This document shows positions 32,926 to 43,063 of a DNA stretch of 64,000 bases, one piece after another. The stretch is from Trichaptum fuscoviolaceum (Eukaryota; Basidiomycota; Agaricomycetes; Hymenochaetales; Trichaptaceae), in contig CAJSYZ010000004.1 in NCBI GenBank assembly GCA_910574455.1, positions 806,001 through 870,000 of the forward strand, read 5' to 3'. A program made the translations under genes and the position numbers. The notes beneath the pieces are model-generated. The model worked only from the letters and a program-made list of their open reading frames with translations. It ran no database searches and had not been told where the DNA came from. Position 1 is the first letter of the stretch; every line of letters begins with the position of its first letter.

Positions 32926-35750
32926 ACGTCCTCGGACTGCCCTTCAACAGACCTTCAAGACGGCTAGACAACTTCAAATATCAAGCATCATCAATTGGAC
33001 TTGACACTTTCTCATATACATAGGACACACAGACTGTCATGTCAGTTTGATATGAACGGCATGGAGACAATGTTACCCAGCGACCAGGTAAGCTTCTTTG
33101 TCATTGTGTACGCATCTGTCACTCACTCCGTGCATAAAGCTATCAAGCTCAGTAGTTCATACAAGCCTTAACCCTGATGCCTATTGACGATTATCTGTTT
33201 GCGCTTGTTCATAGTAACTTGGCCGATGTTCTATACCGTCCAGTGGCTGCAATGTGGCACTCTCTGTTGATTCCTCACTATTGCTTTACCTGAAGACTCT
33301 GCCGATGAAGTATTTGTTCTTATTGAAGTTTTGTTGCCAGCGTTCCTTGAAGAGGAGCCGCCGAAACCAATTATCTGATATGCCTTGAACTAAACTGTAG
33401 GCTCTGTAACCAATACCCCAGTCAACCCGAGTCATGATAACCATCTTGCCTCTCTAACCAGATCTATGCCTGCGACGGCCTGTGCTGAGAAAATAAAGTA
33501 CCGCATCAACCCTTGCAACATGCCTTTGCCTGAAGTTGGAGATAGCAATTTGACACTTCTGTCAGATGTTTCAACTCCTAGTATACCTTTCGTGAAACCT
33601 TCATCTACCGAACACGATGGAGTGTACCGCTCTCTGTACCGGTTCACTCTGTCCCTGAACTCAAGAACATGGCCGCGGCAATACGTCCTGCATTGTCGCC
33701 TACCAATGAACAATGAAAACCTAGGACCGCTGACTGTTGATGCAGTAACCATAAGTATTTTAGCTGATCCTCTGTTGGAGACTGAAGAAGTGGATACGCT
33801 GTAATGCTCAAATCTTGATGCAGAAGATACTATTGGCAAAGCTCATAAGCTGACGGTACGGACATCTTGCTCACCACATTCAATGCATTCCCCCATGATT
33901 TGCTCAGATATTCGTGGCGGTGAAAACAAAATATATGATAAGGGGGTAGGAGTGTAGTAACCCAATGAAGAAGAAATGAGCAGTAGAAGACAAAGAGAAG
34001 AGGAGAAACAACGAAGGAAACCAGTGAAATAGCCAAACGGCCCTTAAACGTCCATGGACAGAGTCTTTGCGCGTCCTCCCAATGCAACCGTTCGCAAGAA
34101 GTCCGAAGACAAGAAACAACCCGTAAGACAGAGACAAGACAACCAGATGAATGCGCTGATGCGCAGACACCAATTGCCCGTCCGTATGTCTTCTGCGTGC
34201 GCCGTCATCGCCCTCACCAAAGACAAGAAACAAGCTCCAGTAAGAATGGCTGTTGAGCCCGGTACTCTTCGTCCGTCGAAAGAACTAACCGTTGTGTCGA
34301 ACGCGCTCACAGCGCAGACGTCAAATGTTAGCCCCGCTCTGATGTCAAGCCCGCACACACTTATATGGTTGTGGTGGAGAATCAAAAGCTAAATTTTCAC
34401 ACGGTGTACATGACATACTTAACACAAGTTATTATCGCGTGTGAACCCGGCTACTCTGGCCACACCCGACCCATTGTCTTTGTTCCCGTTCCTCAATCGT
34501 CGACCCATTTCCCACGCCACTCTCACATGTTGCCACAACCCGGTCGCATGTCCATCACGAAAATGGGTCGGAGTTGGCAATGTCCCTGCCCTAAACTGGC
34601 CTTGAGGATACCATTGGCCACAAGTCTGCATAATTAATGATAATAATGCATTGCTATTATGCAAATTTGACAGCCACATGATTAAAAATTAGGGCCTACA
34701 GATAATACCGAGTTAATTAATTATAATTTCTCGCAGAATTACAATATAGTTAGGCTATTGTAGACTTCTTATGATAAATAATGTTATTACAAGCTATTAT
34801 CAAGTTATTATGGCAAGCTTGTGGTAACCTTGCAATCTTCGTCCAAATATGTACTATCTACGTGATTGCTACCAGGCCCCCAGGAACTCATTAAATTTTG
34901 TTTATTTTTTAGATCAAATGAGGATAAACGGCGGTATATTATATCTTTCATTTCTATATACACAAATGCTATTCTAATACAGGCAGGTTACCTCGGGCAA
35001 CACCGGATGTCATCGGGTAGTCAAGCTGGGCCGTGTAGTCGTCCCAGAGAGACATGACGACTCAAAGGTGTTGCAGGCACCCGGCTTCGGTAGATCATAC
35101 AGCACTGTCATCTTCCTCGTAAGATACCCAGAAAGCAAGAATCATGTAAGACAGTCAATGACAAAGGTGACAAGTTGGAGCGAGATAGATAGCACCATAA
35201 GTTGTTTTTTCCGCAGAAGAAGAGGCTAGCAATGAACCCAAGAGTATGTTTGGTGTTGCGAGGACTTGATGCAGATGCAGCCACGCCAGGAGGTAGACGG
35301 ACAAGAGTACATTGAGCTCAAAGTCAAGCGCGAGAGAGGTGTTGCCAGTAACAAGGTTGGCTGGGATGGCCCTCCGCCAACAGCTCCGACAGACATTTGG
35401 CAGTGTCGATGGCGAGGGGACAGAGGCGCTGAGGACTTTCTCCCGTCGTCATTTAAGGGCAAGGGTGAGTCTTGTGGTGAAGAGGGGACAGTCAGTGGAG
35501 TTGAATCTTCCGGCAATGGCTTTGGCAAACTTGTCGACCGTGGACGTCGACGGCGGAGTAAGGATGGGGCAGAGAAGAAGTCATCCATTGTCGGGAGGCG
35601 ACTTGGCACTTGTTGAAAACGGTGTTGAAGATGTCCATGACAGAGTTCAGACGACGAACACGCAAAGTGTTTGCGCCGTGGCGTGGAGGGGGGCTAAGTA
35701 ACAAAAATGGGGACTTAGAGAAAATTTCTCTAGACAACCACATTTGGACA
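32926..35750. other. Intergenic, AT-rich in part, no gene supported
   Basis: Open frames up to about 135 codons on both strands (for example 33466-33804 plus, 34054-34392 plus, 35226-35609 minus) overlap each other and show no family motif. 34630-34850 is strongly AT-rich with many TTATTA words. It is probably decayed repeat. Confidence 0.4.
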
Positions 35751-36040
35751 CTAGATAACGGGCCGAGCTTCGCCGGCAGATCCCTTACTCCACCATGACA
35801 AGAAAGTGTGAAAGAAAGAGAATTGATAAAAATTGAAACAAGCTTAAGAGTAGTGAAAGGTGTTTTACAGCCCAAGCAAGAGAGTGCCTAGTAAGGATTG
35901 GATGAGGTGAAGGCACAACGTTGTAGTATTTGTTGCTGACTAATATTCCCACGAAGGACAGTGGCAGGTATCCCACGGCAATTTAGGGGATACAGTGCCC
36001 TTTACTCCCAGTGGGAGTAAGGGAATTCAGTCTCCGACAA
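35751..36040 (-). mobile_element. Short Helitron-like element H3
   Basis: On minus the end reads GCCGgcgaagctCGGCCCGTTAT, then CTAG (35754-35751), then T. The far end has TTTACTCCCAGTGGGAGTAA and GGGAATTC near 36006-36030, matching H1. No coding capacity. The 5' boundary is approximate. Confidence 0.55.
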
Positions 36041-36849
36041 CGCACGACGTCACGGTGGGGCTATGACGAGCTACTACCGGTTACTCTGTAGCTCCCGAGC
36101 CGGTAGTTATTATCAAAATATTATGCCTTCATTACAATCTCACGGTAAGTTGAAGAGTTCCTGCCATATTTGTTTAATTATGTCTGACTTACTATTCTAA
36201 GATGGTACTTAGTGTGACAGTATTATTGCTATTCTGACATCTGCATGTGGGATATAAGTAATTCTTAGTAACGTATTCTCACTTAATTGTAGACCATATT
36301 AATAACTATTAGTTAATTACTATGTAAGGATAACAAGTCAATAACTATTACATTCTGACCAGAACGCATTTTAGGAATGGTAATGCTTGATAAGGTATGG
36401 TACTCTATTATGAGGTCGTAATAAATTCATAATCTCATGCGCAATTTCGTGATGTCCGTGACCTTGTCCGCAGGCTCGTTTGCTCGTCCACCCATCGCAT
36501 TGTTCGCTGTGTGATCGCCAGTGAGCTCTGTGCTTTGGCCTGTCTATCACTTGTGCTCAGGTACAGTTTTCCCTGCGCTATTTGGCTTTGAGTGTCGGCC
36601 GGCGGCCTTGCTGATCGTGCGGTACCCATCGGATGCACTGTCTTGCGGCCGTTGGATATACTTGAGCGACTCCGCTTTCCGGCATTGCGTCTTCTGCATT
36701 GTACTGATGCCCTGGACTTGCTGGTGTGCTGCCGAGTCTTGTACTTGAGCAACTCCGGTTTCCAGGTGCTTACTTGGTCTTCCTGGCTTGTACTCCGGGG
36801 GCCACTATCGTGTCAGGCGGGCTTCGTACAAACACTGGATGAAATCCAG

Positions 36850-36900
36850 GTGTTACAGCGGGGACAAGCTGGCTCTGACAGCACTATATAATTGTACTTA
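36850..36900 (+). repeat. Possible LTR start (TGTTAC ... TATATAA)
   Basis: TGTTACAGCGGGGACAAGCT, then GGCTCTGACAGCACTATATAA. A very similar stretch lies at 61130-61167 (GGGGACCGCTGGCTCTGACG, CTATATAAT). A TG start and a TATA box about 40 bp inside fit an LTR U3 region, but no matching end or coding region was identified here. Confidence 0.35.
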
Positions 36901-36988
36901 CTGTGTTCTTACTCAGTTACTCTACTAATTTAATCACTTAAATGACCTAACTGTAAAGCACTGAGAGCACTGATTTAAGACTTCCTAT

Positions 36989-37248
36989 ATTCCCTATTCC
37001 CATTTCCCTATTCCCATTTCCCATTTCCCTATTCCCATTTCCCATTTCCCATTTCCCATTTCCCATTTCCCATTTCCCATTTCCCATTTCCCATTTCCCA
37101 TTTCCCATTTCCCATTTCCCATTTCCCATTTCCCATTTCCCATTTCCCATTTCCCATTTCCCATTTCCCATTTCCCATTTCCCATTTCCCATTTCCCATT
37201 TCCCATTTCCCATTTCCCATTTCCCATTTCCCATTTCCCTATTTCCGT
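36989..37248. repeat. 7-bp tandem array CCCATTT, about 35 units
   Basis: Almost perfect CCCATTT units, with CCCTATT variants at the edges. On minus it would read as repeated MGNGKWE, which is an artefact of the array and not a gene. It is followed by TTTCCGTGACCCTTGAACCC, shared with the flank of the 30745-30840 array. Confidence 0.9.
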
Positions 37249-37508
37249 GACCCTTGAACCCGTCGTCAGCAAACGAAAGCCCCAGCCCTCGATAGCTCAA
37301 AGCATGCCAGGGAGCTTGCCACTCCGGTGGCCCATCTGGAATAAGGTAATCGTAGTCAAGTATAAACAAGATTATGTAGAAATGGGTTATTATAGTAATG
37401 GCTGCTTTTCGCCCGAGCTAAGATATCATCTTGTATAAAACCACTTGATATGAATACATAGAGTCAGATAACATGTAAGGAATACATATTGTCTAAGGAT
37501 TCAATGCC

Positions 37509-37960
37509 GACGGCCACCAGAAAATCCGAGTGGTTGGCGTGGTCAATTGCTAAGCCCGGCAACGAAGATTTTGATACATCGAATAGTGTATATCTTCTAA
37601 TAGGTCGAAGCAGTGATTGCCAGCCGTTCTTCGGGATTTACTTGCGGTAGGTCACGGGACTCCTTGAGCGTCGAACATCGCCCAGCAGGAAATCTAAGGA
37701 CGAGAGGATTAGAAAAGAGACAGGACTAGGGAGACAACAGAAGTTTGCCAGTAGACCCATCCGACGGGCGTGGCAGAGAGGCGAATCAATGCCAAATGAA
37801 AGACGGTCTTGATGTCGATCAGCCTTGTAGACCACCAGAAATTCCGAGTGTTTGGCTTGTCAAATGCTAAGCCCGGCAGCGAAGATTTGGATACAACGAA
37901 TAGCGTATACCTTCTAATAGGTCGAAGCAGTGATGCCAGCCGTCTATATTATAATGTAAG
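37509..37960 (+). repeat. Direct repeat with a shared protein frame (37509-37640 and 37836-37960)
   Basis: Both copies read KPGxEDxDTxNSVYLLIGRSSD in frame: AKPGNEDFDTSNSVYLLIGR in the first, AKPGSEDLDTTNSVYLLIGR in the second. Differences between copies are largely conservative at protein level. I do not recognise the protein. The copies are about 321 bp apart and each frame is closed shortly after, so these are fragments of a once-coding unit. Confidence 0.5.
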
Positions 37961-38039
37961 AGCTGTTGTATTTGGGTATAGTTCACTTGAGTATCGAACA
38001 TCGCCCAGCAGCAGAATTAAATGAGACGATTCCGGGTAT

Positions 38040-38310
38040 ATGAGAGAACAAAAGACAAATCGACTCAGAGCAGGAGTCAATCCAGGCTGCTTTGCAGAGC
38101 TAGTGCAATCCAAAGGTCCCTAGGTGAGGAGAAGGACCACAGAAGCTGAGCGAGTACAGAGCTAGGCAGGAGTGTCGAAGAGCAGATTGTCCAGGAGTGA
38201 TGGTCGTCATTGCAGTCTTCGGTGGAGTCTTTGCGCGGAGAGCGGGAATCGTGAGCGCGAGAACGAGTGCGCTTAGTGCGCGACCTTGACCCCGACGAGA
38301 CTGAGAGCCT
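38040..38310 (-). repeat. Dispersed repeat arm next to K5 (inverted partner at 28560-28830)
   Basis: The reverse complement matches 28560-28830. Its boundary coincides with the point where K5 loses its first codons. Confidence 0.65.
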
Positions 38311-39213
38311 GTTCCTTCAACAAACAAGCTACTTCCTGCAGAGATATGGTGGAGAGACCATCAAACAATGCTTGAGAAGCATGGGTACCTTCTTCGTCCA
38401 CGCTTGCGACCTGGTTGGGTTCCTTCTTGGCTTAATTCAAAGAAGCATCCTTTGCTTTTCGAAGACTCCGCTGCATTTGTCGTGAGTAGACTATGAGCTG
38501 CATTCTATGTCGGCTTTACTGAGCGAAATCATAGCACCCCTATGTTGTCGATGCTACGCGTCTCTCAGATAGGGCAACGGTAGTGATAAAGCGAGTTCGG
38601 AAGGGAGCAAGTGAAATATCAATAGCGCAATTTCTTTCTTCCGACTCGCTCAGGAGGGATCCGAAAAATCACTGCGTCCCAATAATAGAGACTTTCTGCA
38701 ACGAAAGTGAACCTGCAACTGAGTTCCTCGTCATGCCGATCTTACGAAAGTTCAATTCGCCACCTTTCTACGTCGTTAGCGAAGTTGTGGACTTCATACG
38801 GCAGACTCTTGAGGTAAATCTATACATGACAACATGTCGTACATTGACTTGAATTGTACTTCCTTTTAACATCAAGGGACTTGTATTCATGCACGGACAA
38901 GGAGTCGCACACAGGTGAGCCTGCAAAGACTCGGACACGAAGCTGCGATGGATTAATGATATTGAAACTGTACAGAGATTGTTCTGATTCGAACATAATG
39001 TTCGATGCGACTGGAATGTACCCAAAGGGATACCATCCTGTCCGCACCATCCTAGATGCGTCCTATAGAAAGGAGGCATATCCCTTGCGCCGCCGCGACG
39101 TTCCTTCCGTCCGATACGAGTTCACGGACTTCGGATTATCTTCTCAATTTGATGACGATAGCGTACCGAGGCTCGTTTTAGGGAATAGGGCTCAAGATAA
39201 AGAGATCCCGGAG
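38310..39213. repeat. 904-bp direct repeat, copy 2
   Basis: Matches 29467-30370 at offset 8843. After 39213 the kinase reading frame continues normally, whereas copy 1 ends in repeat R. Confidence 0.8.
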
Positions 39214-39658
39214 CTTTCGCTCACGAAACCATACGACCCTTTTGCTGTTGACATCTTTACCTTGGGGAACGTATATAGGAGAAAACTACTTGAGGTAATG
39301 GGCATTTTTCCACAATTATTTCTATCTGACGGTGATTATGCCCCAGATCTACTCAAATGTCAACTTTCTTCGTATATTGACGGATGCTATGACGCAGAAG
39401 GACCCTACAAGACGACCGACTTCTGAGGAGGCCCTCAAATTGTTCGAAGGGCTTGTTGAAGGTGTGCCTCCATATAAGCTACAGTGGAGATTACAAGAAC
39501 ACAATGCCAGTCGTATGAGTGTTCTTCTTCGGGATGTTGGATCAGTAAAAGATATCTGCTTCACAGCAATAAGGAGTATACTCTGTACGTCGCAACTTGC
39601 ATGTGTCTCACAAGAGCTGAACTTGTCAACAGCAGTTAAAAGAAACCCAAATCCATAA
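38310..39658 (+). pseudogene. Kinase-like protein K5, 5'-truncated
   Basis: Exon 1 is open only from VPSTNKLLPAEIWWRDHQ, and an in-frame TGA at 38302-38304 precedes it, so the start codon is lost. Exons 38535-38813, 38877-38914, 38976-39294 and 39347-39658 are intact and in phase. They contain VVIKRVRKGAS, HRDCSDSN, TDFGLSSQF, PYDPFAVDIFTLGN, RRPTSEEALKLFE, and a tail slightly longer than in K2. Translation could restart at the Met of MLEKHGYLL, which would keep the whole kinase core. It shares 904 apparently identical bp with K4. Most simply it is a duplicate beheaded by the repeat to its left. Confidence 0.75.
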
Positions 39659-40133
39659 CTTATGTCTATTATCACCTGAGCTCATTCCTTACGCTCCATC
39701 TTCGCTATCTTCTCCCTTTCCCCTTTGATTTTGATCTATTTCACATGTCTTTCTACCTTAGAGAGGTACTTACTCAGTGCGTATCTACAACACTGGATAT
39801 ATTTATTGTGCGTTGCGATACCGAGAACAGGTGAAGTATAAAGGGTCGAGAAAGCGGACTGACTTGTAATCGCGGAGGTTCGGATAGCCCGGCGTGCCAC
39901 CTAACCTGTATGCTACTACAATATCGTTGGAGATCTGTACAAATACATACCCGCGTTTCTATTTGTGAGCACTAATTTAACAAGCAATCTGTTGCGCAAG
40001 TGCGGTATTGTTAGTACGTTTTCTCCGCGTCGTCCCGGTCGCGGCGAGACTTTACTAATTATGGACGGACTCGGATTTCAGCGTTTACTCCCGCCCTCTA
40101 CATCCTACCACTACCATTCACCCTGTCATAGAC

Positions 40134-41470
40134 ATGTCGGTGAGTCTCCCAGGTCAATCAAGCAACACAAGTACGCAGGAAATTGTGCCTCCAACAAACA
40201 AGCTACTTCCTGCAGAGATATGGTGGAGAGACCATCAAAAAATGCTTGAGAAGCATGGGTACCTACTTCGTCCACGCTTGCGCCCTGGCTGGGTTCCTTC
40301 TTGGCTCAACTCAAAGAGACATCCTTTGCTCTTTGAAGATTCTGCCCCGTCTCTCGTGAGTGGCTAATGATCTGCCTCACTGCAATAGCTTTTCTGATTA
40401 CAATTCAAGCACCCATTTGCTATTGATGCTACTCGTCTTTCCGATGGGGCAACAGTAGTGATAAAGCGAGTTCGGAAGGGCACAACTGAGACATCGATTG
40501 CACAGTTTCTTTCCTCTGAGATTCTCAGGAGTGACCCCGACAACCATTGCGTCCCCATACTTGATATTTTTTGCGATGAAAGTGATCCTGCAATCGAGTA
40601 CCTCGTAATGCCGATTCTTAAAATATTCAACTCACCGCCTTTCTACGCTGTGAGTGAAGTTGTGGACTTCATTAAGCAGACTCTCGAGGTAGGTACCTGA
40701 CGAGAATAAGCGATACGTCTATTCGTACTTATTCGCAACATCAAGGGACTGGCGTTCATTCACGGGCAAGGTGTCGCGCACAGGTGAGCTTACAGTGAGA
40801 TGCGAAAATAAACGTTAATATGTATATTCTACAGAGATTGCTCCGATTTAAATATCATGTTTGATGCTGCCGGAATGTACCCCAAAGGATTTCATCCCGT
40901 CCGCACCATCCGAGATGCATCCTATCGAAATGAGGCTTATCCCTTGCGCCGCCGTGACGTTCCTTCCGTCCGATATTACTTCATTGACTTCGGATTATCT
41001 TCTCGGTTTGATGATGATAGGATACCGAAGCTCGTTACTGGCGATAGGGCTCAGGATAAAGAGATTCCGGAGCTTTCGCTCGTGGTGCCATATGACCCTT
41101 TTGCTGTTGACATCTTTACCCTGGGGAACGTTTACAAGAGAAATTTAATTGAGGTAAACTTGGGTCACTATATGCATACCAAGTTCCCCAGCTAACGGTG
41201 ATATTACTCCAGACTTATTCAAACCTCAGCTTTTTGCGTATTCTAACGGAAGCCATGACGCAGAAAGAGCCTGCAAAGAGACCTACTGCCCAGGAAGCCC
41301 TCAAATCATTTGAAGGACTTGTAGAAGCTGTGCCTCATTATAAACTGCGGTGGAGGTTGCAGGAACGCAATGCGAGTCGCATGAGTGTTTTTCTTCGAGA
41401 TGCTGGATCAGTCAAAGATATCTGCTTCACAAGTATTAGAAATATACTATGTACATCACAAGTTGCCTAG
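40134..41470 (+). CDS. Kinase-like protein K6, intact, 371 aa
   Basis: Exons 40134-40355, 40410-40688, 40746-40783, 40835-41153, 41213-41470, with the first four lengths identical to K2 (222, 279, 38, 319). The protein begins MSVSLPGQSSNTSTQEIVPP, then EIWWRDHQKMLEKHGYLLR and RLRPGWVPSWLN. Core motifs are VVIKRVRKGTT, HCVPILDIF, EYLVMPILKIF, HRDCSDLN, IDFGLSSRF, VPYDPFAVDIFTLGN and KRPTAQEALKSFE. All expected subdomains except the glycine loop are present, with Ser at the HRDxK position. It converges with K7 about 290 bp downstream. It is probably a soluble cytosolic protein; a role in phosphorylation is inferred from the fold only. Confidence 0.85.
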
Positions 41471-41763
41471 TCTTACAAGAGCCTAATGTTGTCAACTTCA
41501 GTTAAACGGAGCCTGAAAAAATCTGACATGAGTTATTAGGAATTCGGGAAGAGATAGAACACGCCTAAATGATAACCTTGACCTACAGAGTCTGGGAATC
41601 GCCATCTTTAACGATCGTTGTTAACCAATTCCGGATGTTGTACCTTTTCGTTAACTTACGAGTAGGGGTTTCTCCTTCTTACAAAAAGGTCTACCAGATT
41701 GCAGGATCCGGCCCTATGGAAAGGCAATGCAAAAGGCTGAAAGCCGCTGAGGGTGCGGCCTTA

Positions 41764-43063
41764 TCATACAGGTTTAATATTCTCTCCACCCTTCAGGATA
41801 GACCGCAGTGCTCTTCTCGGCAGGAGACCGCACACATAAAAACTAGACATGACGTTGCCCCACAAACGCCCGAAGTTTCCCGATTCAACGCACTTGAGTC
41901 TCCAGTTAAGCGCGCTAGTCGTCTGAAGGGACACGATCCCTTTAAATATTCTCAGCGCTTCGTCGATTACCGGACGTTCTTCGGGCACCGGTTTGGTCAT
42001 TTTTTGCACCAATGGTTGCAAAAACGCCAAGTTAGCATATGTCTAGAAACGAAACAAAAAATCAACACGTATGAAGGGGAGATATGATAGCCATTCTAAC
42101 CTGTAGCAGACATGACTTGTATAAGTTACCAAGCGTAAATACGTCCACAGCAAAGGCATCGTATGGCACAGTCTCCGAGAGCTCAGGTACGTCCCCGTCT
42201 TGAGCCATACTGCCTGTGACGAGATGCGAATTGCCTTCTTGGAAGCGCGTTGAAATACCAAAATCTGTGATATAATACCTTACGCCATGCACCGACCTTC
42301 GGCTCCTGTATTTCGCATCCAACGTTCCGACGGGGATAGCATCCATAAATACAGGGTGAAATCCACCGGGATACATTGATGTACCATCAAACATGATGTT
42401 CAGCTCAGCAAAGTCGCTAGCTGGAGATCAGTTCGGCTGCTACTGTGTATTGCAAAAGATTCATACCGATGCGCGACATTCTGTCCGTGGATAAAAGACA
42501 AAGCCTTGAATACAGTTTCAGATACTGTATCTAAAGTGGATTGAAGGGGATGTACCTCTAGACTCTGCCTAACAAAATCGATGACTTCATCCACGTTACA
42601 AAAGGGCGGATCGTTGAACGGCCGTAAAAACGGCATAACGATGAACTCGGTGTAAGGTTCTTTGTCATCGGGAAAGTGGTCAAGAATGGGAACACAGTGG
42701 TTTCGAGTGTCCTTCATTTTATCTTCTGAGGTGAGATATTCTGCTAAGGCTCGCTCCCGACCATCTTTAATGACCTTTTTCAAGCAAACGATTTTGCCGT
42801 CAGAAATACGAGTTGCGTCGATGGTCTTTCTATTCTGAGCATCTGTTAAGCATGCGAAGACATTCTATACTGCTGCTACTCACATAACTCGTTATGGCGT
42901 CCTCACAGAGTCTAGGTCGTTTACCTGAGGCGATCCATGATGGTGACCATTCCGGTTCGTATCTTCGACGAAGTCTATATCCGTGAGTCTGTAATAGTGT
43001 AAATCGATTACGCCACCACTTCTCATCTTCGTTTAAGCCGAAGGATCCGGCAGTCGATGACAT
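41764..43063 (-). CDS. Kinase-like protein K7, diverged but intact, 363 aa
   Basis: Minus exons 43063-42884, 42834-42556, 42504-42467, 42416-42101, 42042-41764 join in phase. Introns sit at the same places as in K2 and K6 (exons 2 and 3 are again 279 and 38 nt). It begins MSSTAGSFGLNEDEKWWRNR, then HGYRLRRRYEPEWSPSWIA. Core: IVCLKKVIKDG, HCVPILDHF, EFIVMPFLRPF, FIHGQNVAHR, catalytic loop HRDFAELN (Ala at the Lys position, as in tyrosine kinases), ITDFGIS, VPYDAFAVDVFTLGN, ERPVIDEALRIF. It is clearly an older paralog than K1-K6 and lies on the opposite strand. No stop or frameshift was seen. Confidence 0.85.

Noticed and set aside
35226..35701. Overlapping frames of about 115-130 codons on both strands
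   Set aside because: They overlap in several frames, have low-complexity Arg/Ser/Pro composition, and end near Helitron-like element H3; no family recognised.
36947..37369. Minus open frame of repeated MGNGKWE residues
   Set aside because: It is only the translation of the 7-bp CCCATTT array; the period is a multiple of the array unit and there is no independent coding evidence.
38267..38485. Plus frame beginning MRLVRDLDPDETESL over K5 exon 1
   Set aside because: It reads the kinase exon in the wrong frame; the true kinase frame is open from 38305 and lacks a start.
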